A stretch of DNA of 64,000 nt from Sphingomonas sp. S2-65 (GTDB taxonomy: Bacteria; Pseudomonadota; Alphaproteobacteria; Sphingomonadales; Sphingomonadaceae): positions 2,166,501-2,230,500 of the forward strand of contig NZ_CP090953.1 of NCBI RefSeq assembly GCF_021513175.1. The letters run 5' to 3'. How positions within the stretch are numbered: position 1 is the stretch's first letter; every line of letters starts with the position of its first letter. This document shows positions 27,410 to 36,091 of this stretch, in pieces. The position numbers and the translations under genes were made by a program. The notes below the pieces were generated by a model that was not told the DNA's origin, ran no database searches, and saw nothing but the letters and a program-made list of their open reading frames with translations.

Positions 27410-27428
27410 CCATAATAACCAATTATGG
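27410..27428. promoter_or_regulatory. Palindromic site upstream of the metalloprotease gene
   Basis: CCATAAT and ATTATGG form perfect 7-base inverted arms around aacca. It is AT-rich in GC-rich surroundings and lies 48 bases upstream of the protease start, a suitable position for an operator. The binding protein is unknown. The rest of the 27363-27667 gap shows no gene. Confidence 0.4.
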
Positions 27429-27667
27429 GGAAAGTCGAGGCGGGATCGTAATGTCGAGCGGCTTATCCCGCAGCGAGCAACTTGTGTGCTATCGGCACGT
27501 CCGACACGAACGGCTCCATCCGGCGGCCGCACGACATCTACCGCCCGACCAAGCGCCCTGCGCCCGAGACCGATCCCTTACCGGCTCTGGCCCCAAGTCG
27601 ATCTCCAGCTTCCAGGCGGGGCTTGCGTGCCTCCGAACGTGGATCGACCAGACAATTGTGTCGATCG

Positions 27668-28582
27668 TCAAAGTGGGCTCAACTGAAATGTAAGTACATC
27701 CCGATATTTTCCCCCCATGTGGCCAGCGACGTCGCCTACGATTATGTCCAACGGCAGCGACATGCCTACGATAGACCGGGGAGCCTCGATCTGCCTTTCA
27801 TACGGCACACTTAGATCAACCGGCTGATTGGAAATGGCGAGCGCATATGCCAAGCCCGACGCCTGGGGGGTAGGTTCCTGCACGACCGGCATGAGGAAGC
27901 CGCTGTGCTCGGACTTAACTGTCAGCCTGGAGAACTGCACGTTTGATCGAACTTGCAGGAATACTCGATGGACGAGATCTTTGGTCAAGACGCCCAGGTC
28001 AACAGATGTGACCGTAGCGCCCTCCCCGAACGCGCCCGCAGCTCCAGCGATGTTCATCTGTGAGCGTGCGGGTGTATCGAGTACAAGCACCACTGGCACG
28101 GCAGGGCCGAGTGGCACGGCCGCACCTGGCTCACGGAGCTCTAGCTGAAGGCGGCGCTCATGGCGCCCTGCCAAAGGAACTCCGTCTTTAACAACAAACG
28201 CGTCGAGTTGAAGCTGCAGATCCTCACGGGCTGAAAGACTCACAACCCAGATTCCCGGTGCGGCAGTAGGCGCCAACCTGCCGCCATGACCAGGCCTAAT
28301 TTCGATTGTCAGAGCGTTATCCGCGAAATCCAACGTGGCAAGCGCATGTCGATCTTGATCTACGACTGCCACTTCGACGCTGCATCGTTCGTCTCCCGGA
28401 TTAGACAGAGTAAAGCTTATGTCGACGGGCGCCTTCACTAGGACCAGGGGGTCGTACGGTATCAGCGCCTCCGCTGGAGGCGCTATTATGCGCGACTGAC
28501 ACGCGTCAGCGGCATTGATCCAGCACAAGGCAGCCAACGCCGCGGCCGCCTCAATCCAGACGAGCCTCGATCTTTCCGACAT
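27668..28582 (-). CDS. Exported protein of the pilus operon, possible tip subunit
   Basis: 304 residues with a hydrophobic leader (AAAALAALCWINAADAC). The body is beta-rich and I do not recognise a named domain. The first half has a Cys pair (Cys after the leader and DERCSVEVAV), and the second half reads like an immunoglobulin-like or pilin-like strand array (LKLTVKSEHSGFLMP-like spacing). It overlaps the usher gene by 32 bases, which implies translational coupling, and is last in the pilin-chaperone-usher order. In alternative chaperone-usher systems the last gene is usually the tip adhesin. That assignment rests on position. Confidence 0.6.
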   Translation of the reverse strand: MSERSRLVWIEAAAALAALCWINAADACQSRIIAPPAEALIPYDPLVLVKAPVDISFTLSNPGDERCSVEVAVVDQDRHALATLDFADNALTIEIRPGHGGRLAPTAAPGIWVVSLSAREDLQLQLDAFVVKDGVPLAGRHERRLQLELREPGAAVPLGPAVPVVLVLDTPARSQMNIAGAAGAFGEGATVTSVDLGVLTKDLVHRVFLQVRSNVQFSRLTVKSEHSGFLMPVVQEPTPQASGLAYALAISNQPVDLSVPYERQIEAPRSIVGMSLPLDIIVGDVAGHMGGKYRDVLTFQLSPL

Positions 28583-31175
28583 TGATCATCCCTTCTTGAT
28601 CCTCACGCAGCTCGAACTCTCCTACAGGACGTCCGCCGATGACGATTCGATACCGCCCGGGAGAAAGTCCATCGGCGACAAAGCGTCCGATCTTGTTGGT
28701 AAAGAAGGGCCTTGAAATCGCCTTGCCGGCACTGATCCTTTCGACAGTGCCGCCGGCTAGCTCAATGGGCCCCTTTGACGAGACGAGGGTGCCGACGGCC
28801 ATTCGGGAAGCATCACTTCCGATTTGGAAATGGTATCCTGCGCCCAAGCTCGGGAACACGCTGAAGGCGCCAGCGCCGATGTCGTACCCGATGGGTAGAG
28901 GCTCTACTTTGGCTTCGAAGCGCTGGACTCCATAAGCGCGATTGATCGGGACCAGTGCTGGACCAAAGAAGCCGCTGCGGGCGATTACGCGCTCACCCGC
29001 AGAGACATCGAGCCTGGACTCGCTGAGGGTTGGATGGCGTGAGGCGATGATGAAACCCTCTGGTGCAGGTCTGCCGATTGCGATTTGCTCGCCCGCATAG
29101 CCAATGAAAGTGTTGATCGCCCAACTGGACTGCGCAAAGCTTGAACCTCTGACACTGCGTGCAATGGATCGATCGTGTCGCACGATGGCGTCGAAGCGAT
29201 TATGCACGTAGTTCAGCCGCCCAGATAATCCGCGCGCGTCTTGATCGTCGCCGAGCCGAAGCGAGCCGTTGACATCGTCCAGCTCCCCGTTCGGGGCTCG
29301 GGAGATCTCGAGTTCCTTCATCTCGCGCTGACTGTCGTATCGCGCGTTGCCATAGAAGCGCGACCCGAAACGAACGGAAGCCCCCCCACCTATCCGCCAG
29401 TTGCGTCCTCGCTCGTCCTCGATCCTCGACACTCCGAGCGTCAGCCCAATGGGGCCGAAGCTTCGACCCAGTGAAAGATCGATCCGCTCGACATCGCCAA
29501 ATGGAGAGCGCCCTCGCGAATAGGCGTAGCCCACACCTAAGCTCAAGCCGATAGGGGCACGCCAGTTGGCCTGAGTGGCAATTTGCCAGATCTGGGGATT
29601 ACGAGGTTCTTGCAGGAAGGAATCCTGAAAGTATCGCGTCCGATACACACCTGTCAGGACCACCCGCAGGTCGTTACGTTCTAGTATCGAAAACTCGCCG
29701 CGGTAATCCATTGAGAGCGCCAAGCCCGACTTTCCCTTGTTAAGGCTTTGGCTCACGGCGTTCTCGATCTGGAACAAGCCTATCATTGTTCCCCAGACCA
29801 AAACGCCTCCGGCTTGACCAGCGAACTCGGTGACCTGCGCGTGAGCGCCGAGGGTTAGATTGTCCGCCGCGCCATTTAACAGGAAGCCTGTGATCACGGG
29901 CCCGCCCCCGTAGGTCAGTTGGCTACCCGCTTCTCGCAAGCCTGCAGCAAACCCGAACTCGGTCACACCTGTGCTCAGCAGGGCAGTATCGCTGAAGATG
30001 TCGAATGCGGCTATTTCCCGGCGACCGCTAATATCCTCAATCTCGAGCCGCACGCTGTTGGTTCCTGATGCGAACGGGAAATCAGACACATCGTAGCGGC
30101 CAGGCTGCAACAACAAGGTGCGCGACCGGATGGTGTTTATGAAGACATCTACGGTAGCCTCCCGGTCGAGGGTGAAGGTCTGACGGCCGATCGGACGTAC
30201 GTTCTGGAACGGTCTGATAGTCGAGTATGCACGCTCTAGGCTGAGGCCAAGCATGCGGCCGGACCCTTGAAAGCCAAAGGAGAGCGGCGTGAATTCGCCG
30301 GCCGTTGCACGGACCGCGGAGCTATAAAAATCTTTGATCAGTCTGACCTCGCGGCGCTGCCATCTGGTGCCTCCCGCACTCGAGTCGTAATCGATGCCTC
30401 CCGTTAGCGTCACGCCACCAAAGCCGCCGATACTCACGAAACCGTTGAGGGCGGCTCGTACAGGATCGAAACCGCCATCATCGTTATGTGCGTACCGCTG
30501 ACCCGCAGTCAGGTTGAGACCCGCAGCGAAATCCTCCTGCGGGGAAAATGCGGCTGGATCTGGCGCAGGCTCAGGTTCGGCAATCGAAATGCGCGATTGC
30601 GCAACATTGGACACCGACACCTGCGCTCGGAGCGTAAGCGCGCCTGAGTCGAACGCCAGCGAGAACCCATCGAAGGAGAGATCGGCTATTTCAACCTTCT
30701 GGCGGCCAGCCACTCGATCTTCGATCGCGCTGACGATTGCGCGATCAAGTGCCGGGCGCAAGATGTTGATCAGCCGCAGAGCGTCTACGAGGCCACTTCC
30801 CTGAAGATCGACTTCCACGGAGATCGTCCCGACAAACCTGCCGTTGAGCTCAAGTGGCACCTCCAACGGCGTGCGGACAGGTGCTCGCGCCGCGGCCACC
30901 GCAGCCTCCTCTCTTTGGCTCACGCTTTCGGCAGTCTTCGATGGCGGGGTCTCGGGTCCACTTTGGCGCGGCGGATTCGGAGCAGGGTTCCGCCCGGCAA
31001 GTGCGGCACTGTCTTGCGATGTGTGAGGCGTTGATGACCAGGAGCCATAGTGAACGGTGCGGTGCTGAAGTGCCAGTCCGATCACATCGTGCGTCGTGCT
31101 CGGAGGCGCCGCTGCGATCAGCACCAAATTGCTGACAAGCGTGGTCCCGACGCCTTTCTCAAGGATCCATCCCAT
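28551..31175 (-). CDS. Chaperone-usher pathway outer-membrane usher (FimD/PapC-like)
   Basis: 874 residues. It forms the outer-membrane pore that assembles and exports pilus subunits. The central part is barrel-like with usher hallmarks: FYSSAVRATAGEFTPLSFGFQGSGRMLG, then FTLDREATVDVFINTIRSRTLLLQPGRYDVSDFP, which is the plug region. The end (VADGLSPGRYRIVIGG) is a C-terminal plug-like domain. Unusual is a Pro/Ser-rich linker at about 55-100 before the N-terminal domain. It starts 8 bases after the chaperone stop. Confidence 0.85.
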   Translation of the reverse strand: MGWILEKGVGTTLVSNLVLIAAAPPSTTHDVIGLALQHRTVHYGSWSSTPHTSQDSAALAGRNPAPNPPRQSGPETPPSKTAESVSQREEAAVAAARAPVRTPLEVPLELNGRFVGTISVEVDLQGSGLVDALRLINILRPALDRAIVSAIEDRVAGRQKVEIADLSFDGFSLAFDSGALTLRAQVSVSNVAQSRISIAEPEPAPDPAAFSPQEDFAAGLNLTAGQRYAHNDDGGFDPVRAALNGFVSIGGFGGVTLTGGIDYDSSAGGTRWQRREVRLIKDFYSSAVRATAGEFTPLSFGFQGSGRMLGLSLERAYSTIRPFQNVRPIGRQTFTLDREATVDVFINTIRSRTLLLQPGRYDVSDFPFASGTNSVRLEIEDISGRREIAAFDIFSDTALLSTGVTEFGFAAGLREAGSQLTYGGGPVITGFLLNGAADNLTLGAHAQVTEFAGQAGGVLVWGTMIGLFQIENAVSQSLNKGKSGLALSMDYRGEFSILERNDLRVVLTGVYRTRYFQDSFLQEPRNPQIWQIATQANWRAPIGLSLGVGYAYSRGRSPFGDVERIDLSLGRSFGPIGLTLGVSRIEDERGRNWRIGGGASVRFGSRFYGNARYDSQREMKELEISRAPNGELDDVNGSLRLGDDQDARGLSGRLNYVHNRFDAIVRHDRSIARSVRGSSFAQSSWAINTFIGYAGEQIAIGRPAPEGFIIASRHPTLSESRLDVSAGERVIARSGFFGPALVPINRAYGVQRFEAKVEPLPIGYDIGAGAFSVFPSLGAGYHFQIGSDASRMAVGTLVSSKGPIELAGGTVERISAGKAISRPFFTNKIGRFVADGLSPGRYRIVIGGRPVGEFELREDQEGMINVGKIEARLD

Positions 31176-31183
31176 TGGCCGCC

Positions 31184-31933
31184 TCAGGGGGCCACCAGCG
31201 CAACTTGCACAGGTCCGGCGAGCTGGGCGGTTTCCGACGGGGGAATGCGGACGCGCCGTTGCTGCTTCGGCATCAGGGCGGAGAAGTTGCCAACATCCAC
31301 TTTCTCAGTTGCGAGTTCGACAGCCTGGCCAGCTGCGTCAGTGATACGCCATTTGACGTTGTTGAGGACGGCAACGCCATTCCCGCTGTTTAGGAGCGTG
31401 AGCGTGACTTCTCCGGTGTTGGAGCGACCCACTTCTGCCACCTCTACGGCGGATTTCGCACTTTCGGGCGAGATGATGAGATGCGTCAGGAAGTTGAAGC
31501 TCATGCGAACGTCAGCGCTTGCGCCGCTGTTCGATACCCCACCCCCGAAGTTAATCGGGACTTGGCTGATGCGTACGCCGTACATCCGGGCCTCGGTCAA
31601 GGAGGCGTCCCCGACATAGCGGACCTGCACGGCTTGCTCAGCGCCGGGTTGCACCACTGTTTGCGGCGGGAATACCAGGAGGTCGTTTTCTTCAGCCGAA
31701 CGCGTTGGAGTGCCTTGTAAGTCGACCGAAACTCGAAACGGCTCAAATTCGAGGGTTACCGGAACAGATCCTGTGTTGCGTACCGATATGCGCGTTGCAG
31801 CTCCTGAGCCAGACGGCGTCATCGTCGCGATCATCGGTTGCACTTGGTAGCCTTGAGCGGCGCAGGGTTGCAGTCCGCCCAAGAAACTCGTCACCGCTAC
31901 GATCGCGCCCATCATTATCGTCCGGAACGGCAT
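31184..31933 (-). CDS. Periplasmic pilus-assembly chaperone (PapD-like)
   Basis: 249 residues with a signal peptide (cleavage near CAAQG). The first domain has the strand pattern of PapD-type chaperones: ATRISVRNTGSVPVTLEFEPFRV, then LLVFPPQTVVQPGAEQAVQVRYVG, the region that supplies the G1 strand to subunits. The second domain ends with a Leu/Val-rich tail. It should hold pilin subunits in the periplasm until the usher takes them. It is preceded by the pilin gene, with tandem hairpins between. Confidence 0.85.
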   Translation of the reverse strand: MPFRTIMMGAIVAVTSFLGGLQPCAAQGYQVQPMIATMTPSGSGAATRISVRNTGSVPVTLEFEPFRVSVDLQGTPTRSAEENDLLVFPPQTVVQPGAEQAVQVRYVGDASLTEARMYGVRISQVPINFGGGVSNSGASADVRMSFNFLTHLIISPESAKSAVEVAEVGRSNTGEVTLTLLNSGNGVAVLNNVKWRITDAAGQAVELATEKVDVGNFSALMPKQQRRVRIPPSETAQLAGPVQVALVAP

Positions 31934-31953
31934 CTCTCGTCTCCCTGCGAACG

Positions 31954-31981
31954 AAAAAGGGGCCGCCCGCTTGGACGGCCC
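31954..31981 (-). terminator. Rho-independent terminator between pilin and chaperone genes
   Basis: Read on the minus strand, a GGGCCG/CGGCCC stem is followed at once by a C and five T residues. It lies after the pilin stop and before the chaperone start. It probably stops most transcripts so that pilin mRNA exceeds chaperone and usher mRNA. Confidence 0.75.
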
Positions 31982-31982
31982 T

Positions 31983-32006
31983 GCCGCTCCCTATGAAGGG
32001 AGCGGC
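31983..32006 (-). terminator. Hairpin immediately after the pilin stop codon
   Basis: A 10-base perfect stem (gccgctccct with agggagcggc) around a 4-base loop, only 3 bases past the pilin gene. With no T-run of its own, it may protect the pilin message from 3' decay and add to the terminator that follows. Confidence 0.6.
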
Positions 32007-32009
32007 CAA

Positions 32010-32570
32010 TCAAAAGGCGGTGACGGTGAAGTTGAAGGTTTCCGCGTAGGTGCCTGCTGGCGCAGCGTTGGCGGGATATAGCGGCAGACCATTGAAGTCC
32101 GGGCCGTCCGGGCCGTTCTCGTTCTGTACGTTCACGTTGAGCCAGAGCTCGAGCGGAACCCCGTTCGCGATCGGCTGCGAATAGCCGGCCCGGCTGCGAG
32201 TGAAGAGGCCAGTCCCCTCACCATCACCCGGCGAGGTGTCGGTGGTGTTGATCGTGAAAGCGGAGTCCTGCGGCGAGACCAGGCGCATTGCATAGTTGAT
32301 GCGGCCGGTCGAGTTCGTCAGATCCCCGTTCGCCGGGTTCACCACCAAGCGGGTGCCGCCCGGCTGATTGCACGCGAGTTGGAGGTTCGCAATCTTCTGG
32401 TCGCTGGTGAACGCGATCGTCGCGGTCCCGCTTGAAACGTTCGCCAGGCGCACGTCGCAATATCCAGCGACCGTCCCGCTGACCGTCAGTGCGCTTGCCT
32501 GCGCGAACGCGGGAGCGGAGAAAGACAGCGCCGCGACGGCAGTTGAAACTGCTAGTAAACTTTTGATCAT
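32010..32570 (-). CDS. Major pilin subunit (spore-coat-U-like, chaperone-usher type)
   Basis: 186 residues from the ATG at 32570, preceded by ggag. The signal peptide ends AFAQA. The mature N-terminus (SALTVSGTVAGYCDV) and strands TIAFTSDQKIANLQLACN, with one Cys pair, match the SCPU/CsuA-type pilin fold, and the final strand AETFNFTVTAF is the donor-accepting end. It is the first gene of the pilus operon and has its own terminator, consistent with a highly expressed shaft protein. Adhesion or biofilm is the likely role. Confidence 0.75.
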   Translation of the reverse strand: MIKSLLAVSTAVAALSFSAPAFAQASALTVSGTVAGYCDVRLANVSSGTATIAFTSDQKIANLQLACNQPGGTRLVVNPANGDLTNSTGRINYAMRLVSPQDSAFTINTTDTSPGDGEGTGLFTRSRAGYSQPIANGVPLELWLNVNVQNENGPDGPDFNGLPLYPANAAPAGTYAETFNFTVTAF

Positions 32571-32787
32571 GTCATCACTCCAATGAAGGTGCCGAAAAGT
32601 GGCAGGTTGCAGCGATATCCAAAACAAGATGTTCTGGATGAGCGAATAAGAAAGCTAAACAACGACCTTTTAGAGCGCAGGTCTCTTGAAGTCGGGTTCA
32701 ACCTTCTCCTCTTTTCCGCTCAACATCGTTCTATTTCACTTTGGCGAGTCGGTCATCGTCAACCATACCTAAGTAGAAACAACAGCG

Positions 32788-33051
32788 TCACCGCCCGAGC
32801 ATCGGAGTGCGGACGTCGTGAGCTTCCCGGGTGGGAACAGCATCAACGACACCCGCGCGGATCGCCGCGACCATGAGTTGCAAGCGGTTGCGTACCCCCG
32901 TCTTGATGCGCAGGCGTTCGATATGACATTCGACGGTTCGAGGTTTTAGGCTCAGGTCTCTCGCGATCTCCTTGGAGGAGAGGCCTTGCGCTAGGCGCAC
33001 AAGTATTTCCTGCTCACGAACGGTGAAGCAGACCCGTGCTTCTACCAGCAT
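32788..33051 (-). CDS. Small LuxR-type helix-turn-helix protein
   Basis: 87 residues, almost entirely one GerE/LuxR DNA-binding domain: TVREQEILVRLAQGLSSKEIARDL and then KPRTVECHIERLRIKTG, the recognition helix. No receiver or ligand domain is present, so it may act constitutively, need a partner, or be controlled by expression level. It lies just upstream of the pilus operon on the same strand (217 bases before the pilin start) and is divergent from a Crp-type regulator, so pilus control is likely but inferred. Confidence 0.8.
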   Translation of the reverse strand: MLVEARVCFTVREQEILVRLAQGLSSKEIARDLSLKPRTVECHIERLRIKTGVRNRLQLMVAAIRAGVVDAVPTREAHDVRTPMLGR

Positions 33052-33140
33052 AAAGAGCCCTTTCAGAAACCGGTCGTCGTTTCGCGCTTTTCTATGATCG
33101 ACGACTCTACGACTCGTTTGATCGACCGGACCTTCCTCTC

Positions 33141-34010
33141 TTGAACAATCTATTAACAGCGTTGGTCCGGAATCGGACCAAACCGGTCAGAGCACTTGCC
33201 AGCCCAATGAAAAACATGCTCCAAATTGGATCAGAAACTCGTCCCGTACGAGGACGGGATGGGAGGTTCCATATGGAGGCGTCCGGTAGGTCCTTTAACC
33301 GCAGCAATCTTGAAGGAGGATACTCGGCAGTCGGAAATATCCTGCTTCGTGCATTACCTCCCGGCACGTTCGCATCCGAGGAGCTACTCGTGCTGCACTT
33401 CAACAAGGGCGAGCACACAAGAGATTCCGGGGGACGTCGTTATCTGATATTTCCTGATGATGGCATTACGTCTCTCGAGTTTTCCTCACCCGACCAGCCA
33501 AACGCCACGATAGGACTGGTTGGAAGGGAGGGCTGCTGTGGCATAGACGAGCTCCTCAGCGATGGTCCTCGTTGGAGTGTCTCACTTGTATTGATCGGAC
33601 CTCTAGTAGCTAGAGGTTTAGACATGCGGTCGGCGACGATATTATTCGAGCGAAACCTAACTTTCAGGAAGGTGATACTCGATTATCTGAGCAAGCTGTT
33701 TGTGCAGGCTGCAGGTATATCGGCCGCCAGGGCGGCTTTCGACCTTCCAACGCGATTAGCACGTCTTATTCGAATGCTGCATCAGCGCACCGACGGGGAC
33801 ACAATTGACATCACGCATTACGACATTGCCAGACTACTCTGCACGGGTAGGCCCGGTGTGACGGAGGCGCTCCACCATTTGGAGGGTATCGGAGCGATTA
33901 GGGCTACTCGCGGGTCCATTCGTATTCGCGATCAGCTTCTGCTCTCGCAGGCTGGTGATCTGAATTCTCCTGATCGTCTGCGGAATGGTCGCGGCCTGCG
34001 GCGCCTCTGA
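33141..34010 (+). CDS. Crp/Fnr-family transcriptional regulator
   Basis: Up to 289 residues; the start could instead be 33207 or 33273, since the first 50 residues are not conserved-looking. A cyclic-nucleotide-binding-like beta roll occupies about 50-170, and the winged helix-turn-helix is near 235-285 (ITHYDIARLLCTGRPGVTEALHHLEGIGAIRATR). The N-terminus has no Cys cluster, so unlike the two FNR proteins later in this window it is not an Fe-S sensor. It is divergent from the LuxR-type gene and close to the pilus operon. Confidence 0.75.
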   Translation: MNNLLTALVRNRTKPVRALASPMKNMLQIGSETRPVRGRDGRFHMEASGRSFNRSNLEGGYSAVGNILLRALPPGTFASEELLVLHFNKGEHTRDSGGRRYLIFPDDGITSLEFSSPDQPNATIGLVGREGCCGIDELLSDGPRWSVSLVLIGPLVARGLDMRSATILFERNLTFRKVILDYLSKLFVQAAGISAARAAFDLPTRLARLIRMLHQRTDGDTIDITHYDIARLLCTGRPGVTEALHHLEGIGAIRATRGSIRIRDQLLLSQAGDLNSPDRLRNGRGLRRL

Positions 34011-34114
34011 TCCGATCAGGGAGAAGGTCCTGGCCTATCGCGTGCCAGATACCGACGTAGAACTGGCAGCGGATGTCATGGCTAATTCAGGTCGGCTAAT
34101 TTGGGAGCTGCACA

Positions 34115-34258
34115 ATGATCGCCGCTGCCAGAGGTGCTGCGCGCCTTTTAAGCCTGGATTGTTGGGCAATCTCGGATCAGCAACGTGCGCTAAAGGCGAT
34201 TGAGCAGATCAAGCGAGCTGGCAAGAAGCCGCTCGACCTCAGGCACGGCGATGGCTAG
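34115..34258 (+). CDS. Small basic protein, unknown function
   Basis: 47 residues with a ggga ribosome site 7-8 bases before the ATG. The second half (QQRALKAIEQIKRAGKKPLD) is a basic helix. I do not recognise a family. Codon use resembles neighbouring genes. The remaining bases to 34510 hold no supported gene. Confidence 0.4.
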   Translation: MIAAARGAARLLSLDCWAISDQQRALKAIEQIKRAGKKPLDLRHGDG

Positions 34259-34510
34259 CCGGCGCCAGTCGCCTCGATCAGCGCCACGGCGACAGGCACG
34301 ATCTCGCGCGGCGGCAGCGGCTCGGCACAGAAGAGCTGAGCGGCGTCCAAAGCGAGCACCGGCGATGGGCGCCTTCGATCCAGCACAGAGATCGACTTGG
34401 AAACTGCTGCCTGGGACGAGCTGTGGGCAGTCGATCGCGCACCACCCTGCCTGAGCAGCGGCTGACCGGCCGATCGCATCGTAGATGCGCGCCGCCCAGC
34501 CATGCCCAGC

Positions 34511-34879
34511 CTATTCCTCTGCGGCCTCGGCTTCGGCCTTGGTCTTGTGGCTAATACCCTGTTCTTCTGCCGGAGGTGAGTAGATGGTAAAGAGCTTCAG
34601 CGGCTCCTCTCCCTTGTTGATGATGTTGTGCTTGGCGCCCTTCGGGATGACGATCAGCCGGTTCTCGATCACCTTCGTGCGGCTGCCGTCGACCACCGCC
34701 TGACCTTCGCCCGAGACGAAGAATGTGGTCTGATCCGCGTCGTGAGTTTCTTCGCCGATATCGTCGCCAGGCTCGATGCTCATCATTACGATCTGGCAGT
34801 TGTCATCGTAATAAACTTCCTTTTGGAAGTTCTTGTTCTTGAGCGCGAGCTCGATGATGTCCTTGTTGAACACCGCCAT
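34511..34879 (-). CDS. Cupin-domain protein
   Basis: 122 residues from the ATG at 34879, with aggag upstream. The double-stranded beta-helix motifs are clear: IEPGDDIGEETHDADQTTFFVSGEGQ (cupin motif 1) and IPKGAKHNIINKGEEPLKLFTIY (motif 2). The metal site appears partly changed, with one His in each motif, so it may bind a metal weakly or act as a small-molecule sensor. Such stand-alone cupins are often sugar-isomerase-like or mannose-6-phosphate-isomerase-like, but no function can be set. The last 20 residues are Glu/Ala-rich. Confidence 0.8.
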   Translation of the reverse strand: MAVFNKDIIELALKNKNFQKEVYYDDNCQIVMMSIEPGDDIGEETHDADQTTFFVSGEGQAVVDGSRTKVIENRLIVIPKGAKHNIINKGEEPLKLFTIYSPPAEEQGISHKTKAEAEAAEE

Positions 34880-35467
34880 GGGGATCTCCTTGAGTAAGCA
34901 GCTCGGACGCTGTGTCGCGCGCGGGGAGGTGCCCGGCGCCGGTCGGATCAACGTAAGCCCCAAGGGAAGGGTCCCGGCCGCATCATTGTTAGCCGTCCGA
35001 TTTCCACCTGATGCCCAGTTTGACAGGCGTTAGGTCAAACGGCGCGTCAGCTCGCACGCAGGTAGTCGTGGCTTCGCCGCTATCACCTTAGATCCGTTGC
35101 CCGCTGTCATGATGGAGCCCGCGATCCAACATGCTGCCAAGCGCAGCACGCTGACCGGGATTAATCCGCAGAAGAGTGCCTTCTTTCTCACTCTCATCAG
35201 CGTGCGATTAGCGTCCGCTACAGGCATGGCCAGAATCATCGCGATCTTCCGCTATTGGGCGGAGGCCGACCTGCAGCTTAGCGGCCACAAGGACCCAGAA
35301 GCGGTCACTCAGCCCGCCCTTCCCGCTCCCCGACATCAGACGTTCATTCATCACGGCCTGCATGAAGCGGCTTCGGCGAGTTGATGGGACTGGCGCAAAG
35401 CCGCCTCGCCACCAACGCAGGAGCATACGCTCCGGGCGAAGTCCGAAGGCTACCTGAAAACGAGCAG
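34880..35467. other. Gap with no supported gene
   Basis: Frames here are short and lack ribosome sites. The segment 35292-35308 repeats a 17-base sequence found at 25724-25740, and 14 further bases nearby are also shared. The sequence looks like decayed intergenic DNA. Confidence 0.3.
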
Positions 35468-35608
35468 CTAGTTCCGATAGTAATTGAGTAGCTTGCGCCT
35501 GCGCAGCTTATCCTTGAAGCGCCGGCTGATTGCCTTCGTCAGCTTCCCTGCGACGATCATCGCGAGCGCAGCTGGCAGCACTATCGTCACCGCAATCGCG
35601 ACTGCCAT
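35468..35608 (-). CDS. Small single-span membrane protein with basic tail
   Basis: 46 residues. The ATG at 35608 has ggag 7 bases upstream. One hydrophobic helix (about residues 2-20, VAIAVTIVLPAALAMIVAG) is followed by a basic tail (SRRFKDKLRRRK) and an aromatic end. It is too short for family assignment. Location beside prophage remains suggests a phage or mobile origin, but a holin role is only a guess. Confidence 0.55.
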   Translation of the reverse strand: MAVAIAVTIVLPAALAMIVAGKLTKAISRRFKDKLRRRKLLNYYRN

Positions 35609-35633
35609 TTCAAGGCTCCGAGCCCATTGCGAA

Positions 35634-35664
35634 AACGCCTCGCCGGAGGGGGTGGCGAGGCGTT
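35634..35664. terminator. Hairpin with 11-base stem
   Basis: aacgcctcgcc pairs with ggcgaggcgtt around a 9-base loop (ggagggggt). No T-run follows on either strand, so it may be a bidirectional structure between small genes. Confidence 0.5.
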
Positions 35665-35751
35665 CTCGCTAAGCCAGCGCATTACCGGGGGGCAAACATG
35701 CGCTCGCCAGCAGAAGAACTAGCCTGACACGGGCGAGTTCCGCAATCGTAT

Positions 35752-35785
35752 GACGCCCTACCGATTCAGAAATCGATAGGGCGTC
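35752..35785. terminator. Hairpin with long interrupted stem
   Basis: gacgcccta and tagggcgtc form 9 pairs, extended inward by further pairs after a one-base bulge. It lies between small genes of opposite strands and could end transcription from either side. Confidence 0.5.
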
Positions 35786-35895
35786 GCGAGCTCTCCGACC
35801 CTTCCCCCCGAAGGGGAGGACGCTTCAAGCTATAGGTTAACCGCGGTCAGGCCGGATCGGTTCCAAGGCGTGCCTTTCACGCTCCACGATCAGAG

Positions 35896-35991
35896 GTGCG
35901 CGTAACTGAGCGACGAAGAGGCAGAGCGGAACTAAGAGATCGTAAGCGCCGCATGGACGGCACCCATGGCTTATGCGAGCGTTGCGCCGGC
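35896..35991 (+). pseudogene. N-terminal fragment of a phage-type HNH endonuclease (copy 1)
   Basis: The first 32 codons (RRRGRAELRDRKRRMDGTHG, then LCERC) align with the start of the HNH gene at 36462. The downstream sequence has no HNH motif, and 36092-36241 reads well as another gene on the opposite strand. It is therefore a broken, diverged relative, not a recent duplicate. Confidence 0.45.
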
Positions 35992-36091
35992 ATGACCGGG
36001 ATGGTCGAGAGCAGCACGCGCAAGACTGCCCGAGTCACCTTCGGCGGCATGATGCGACTGCATTTTGGAAGGGACGGTATCGGCCCGCGTC

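Noticed and set aside
33985..34203. A 72-codon plus-strand frame after the Crp-type gene
   Set aside because: It overlaps the end of the Crp-type gene and the better-signalled small gene at 34115; no motif.
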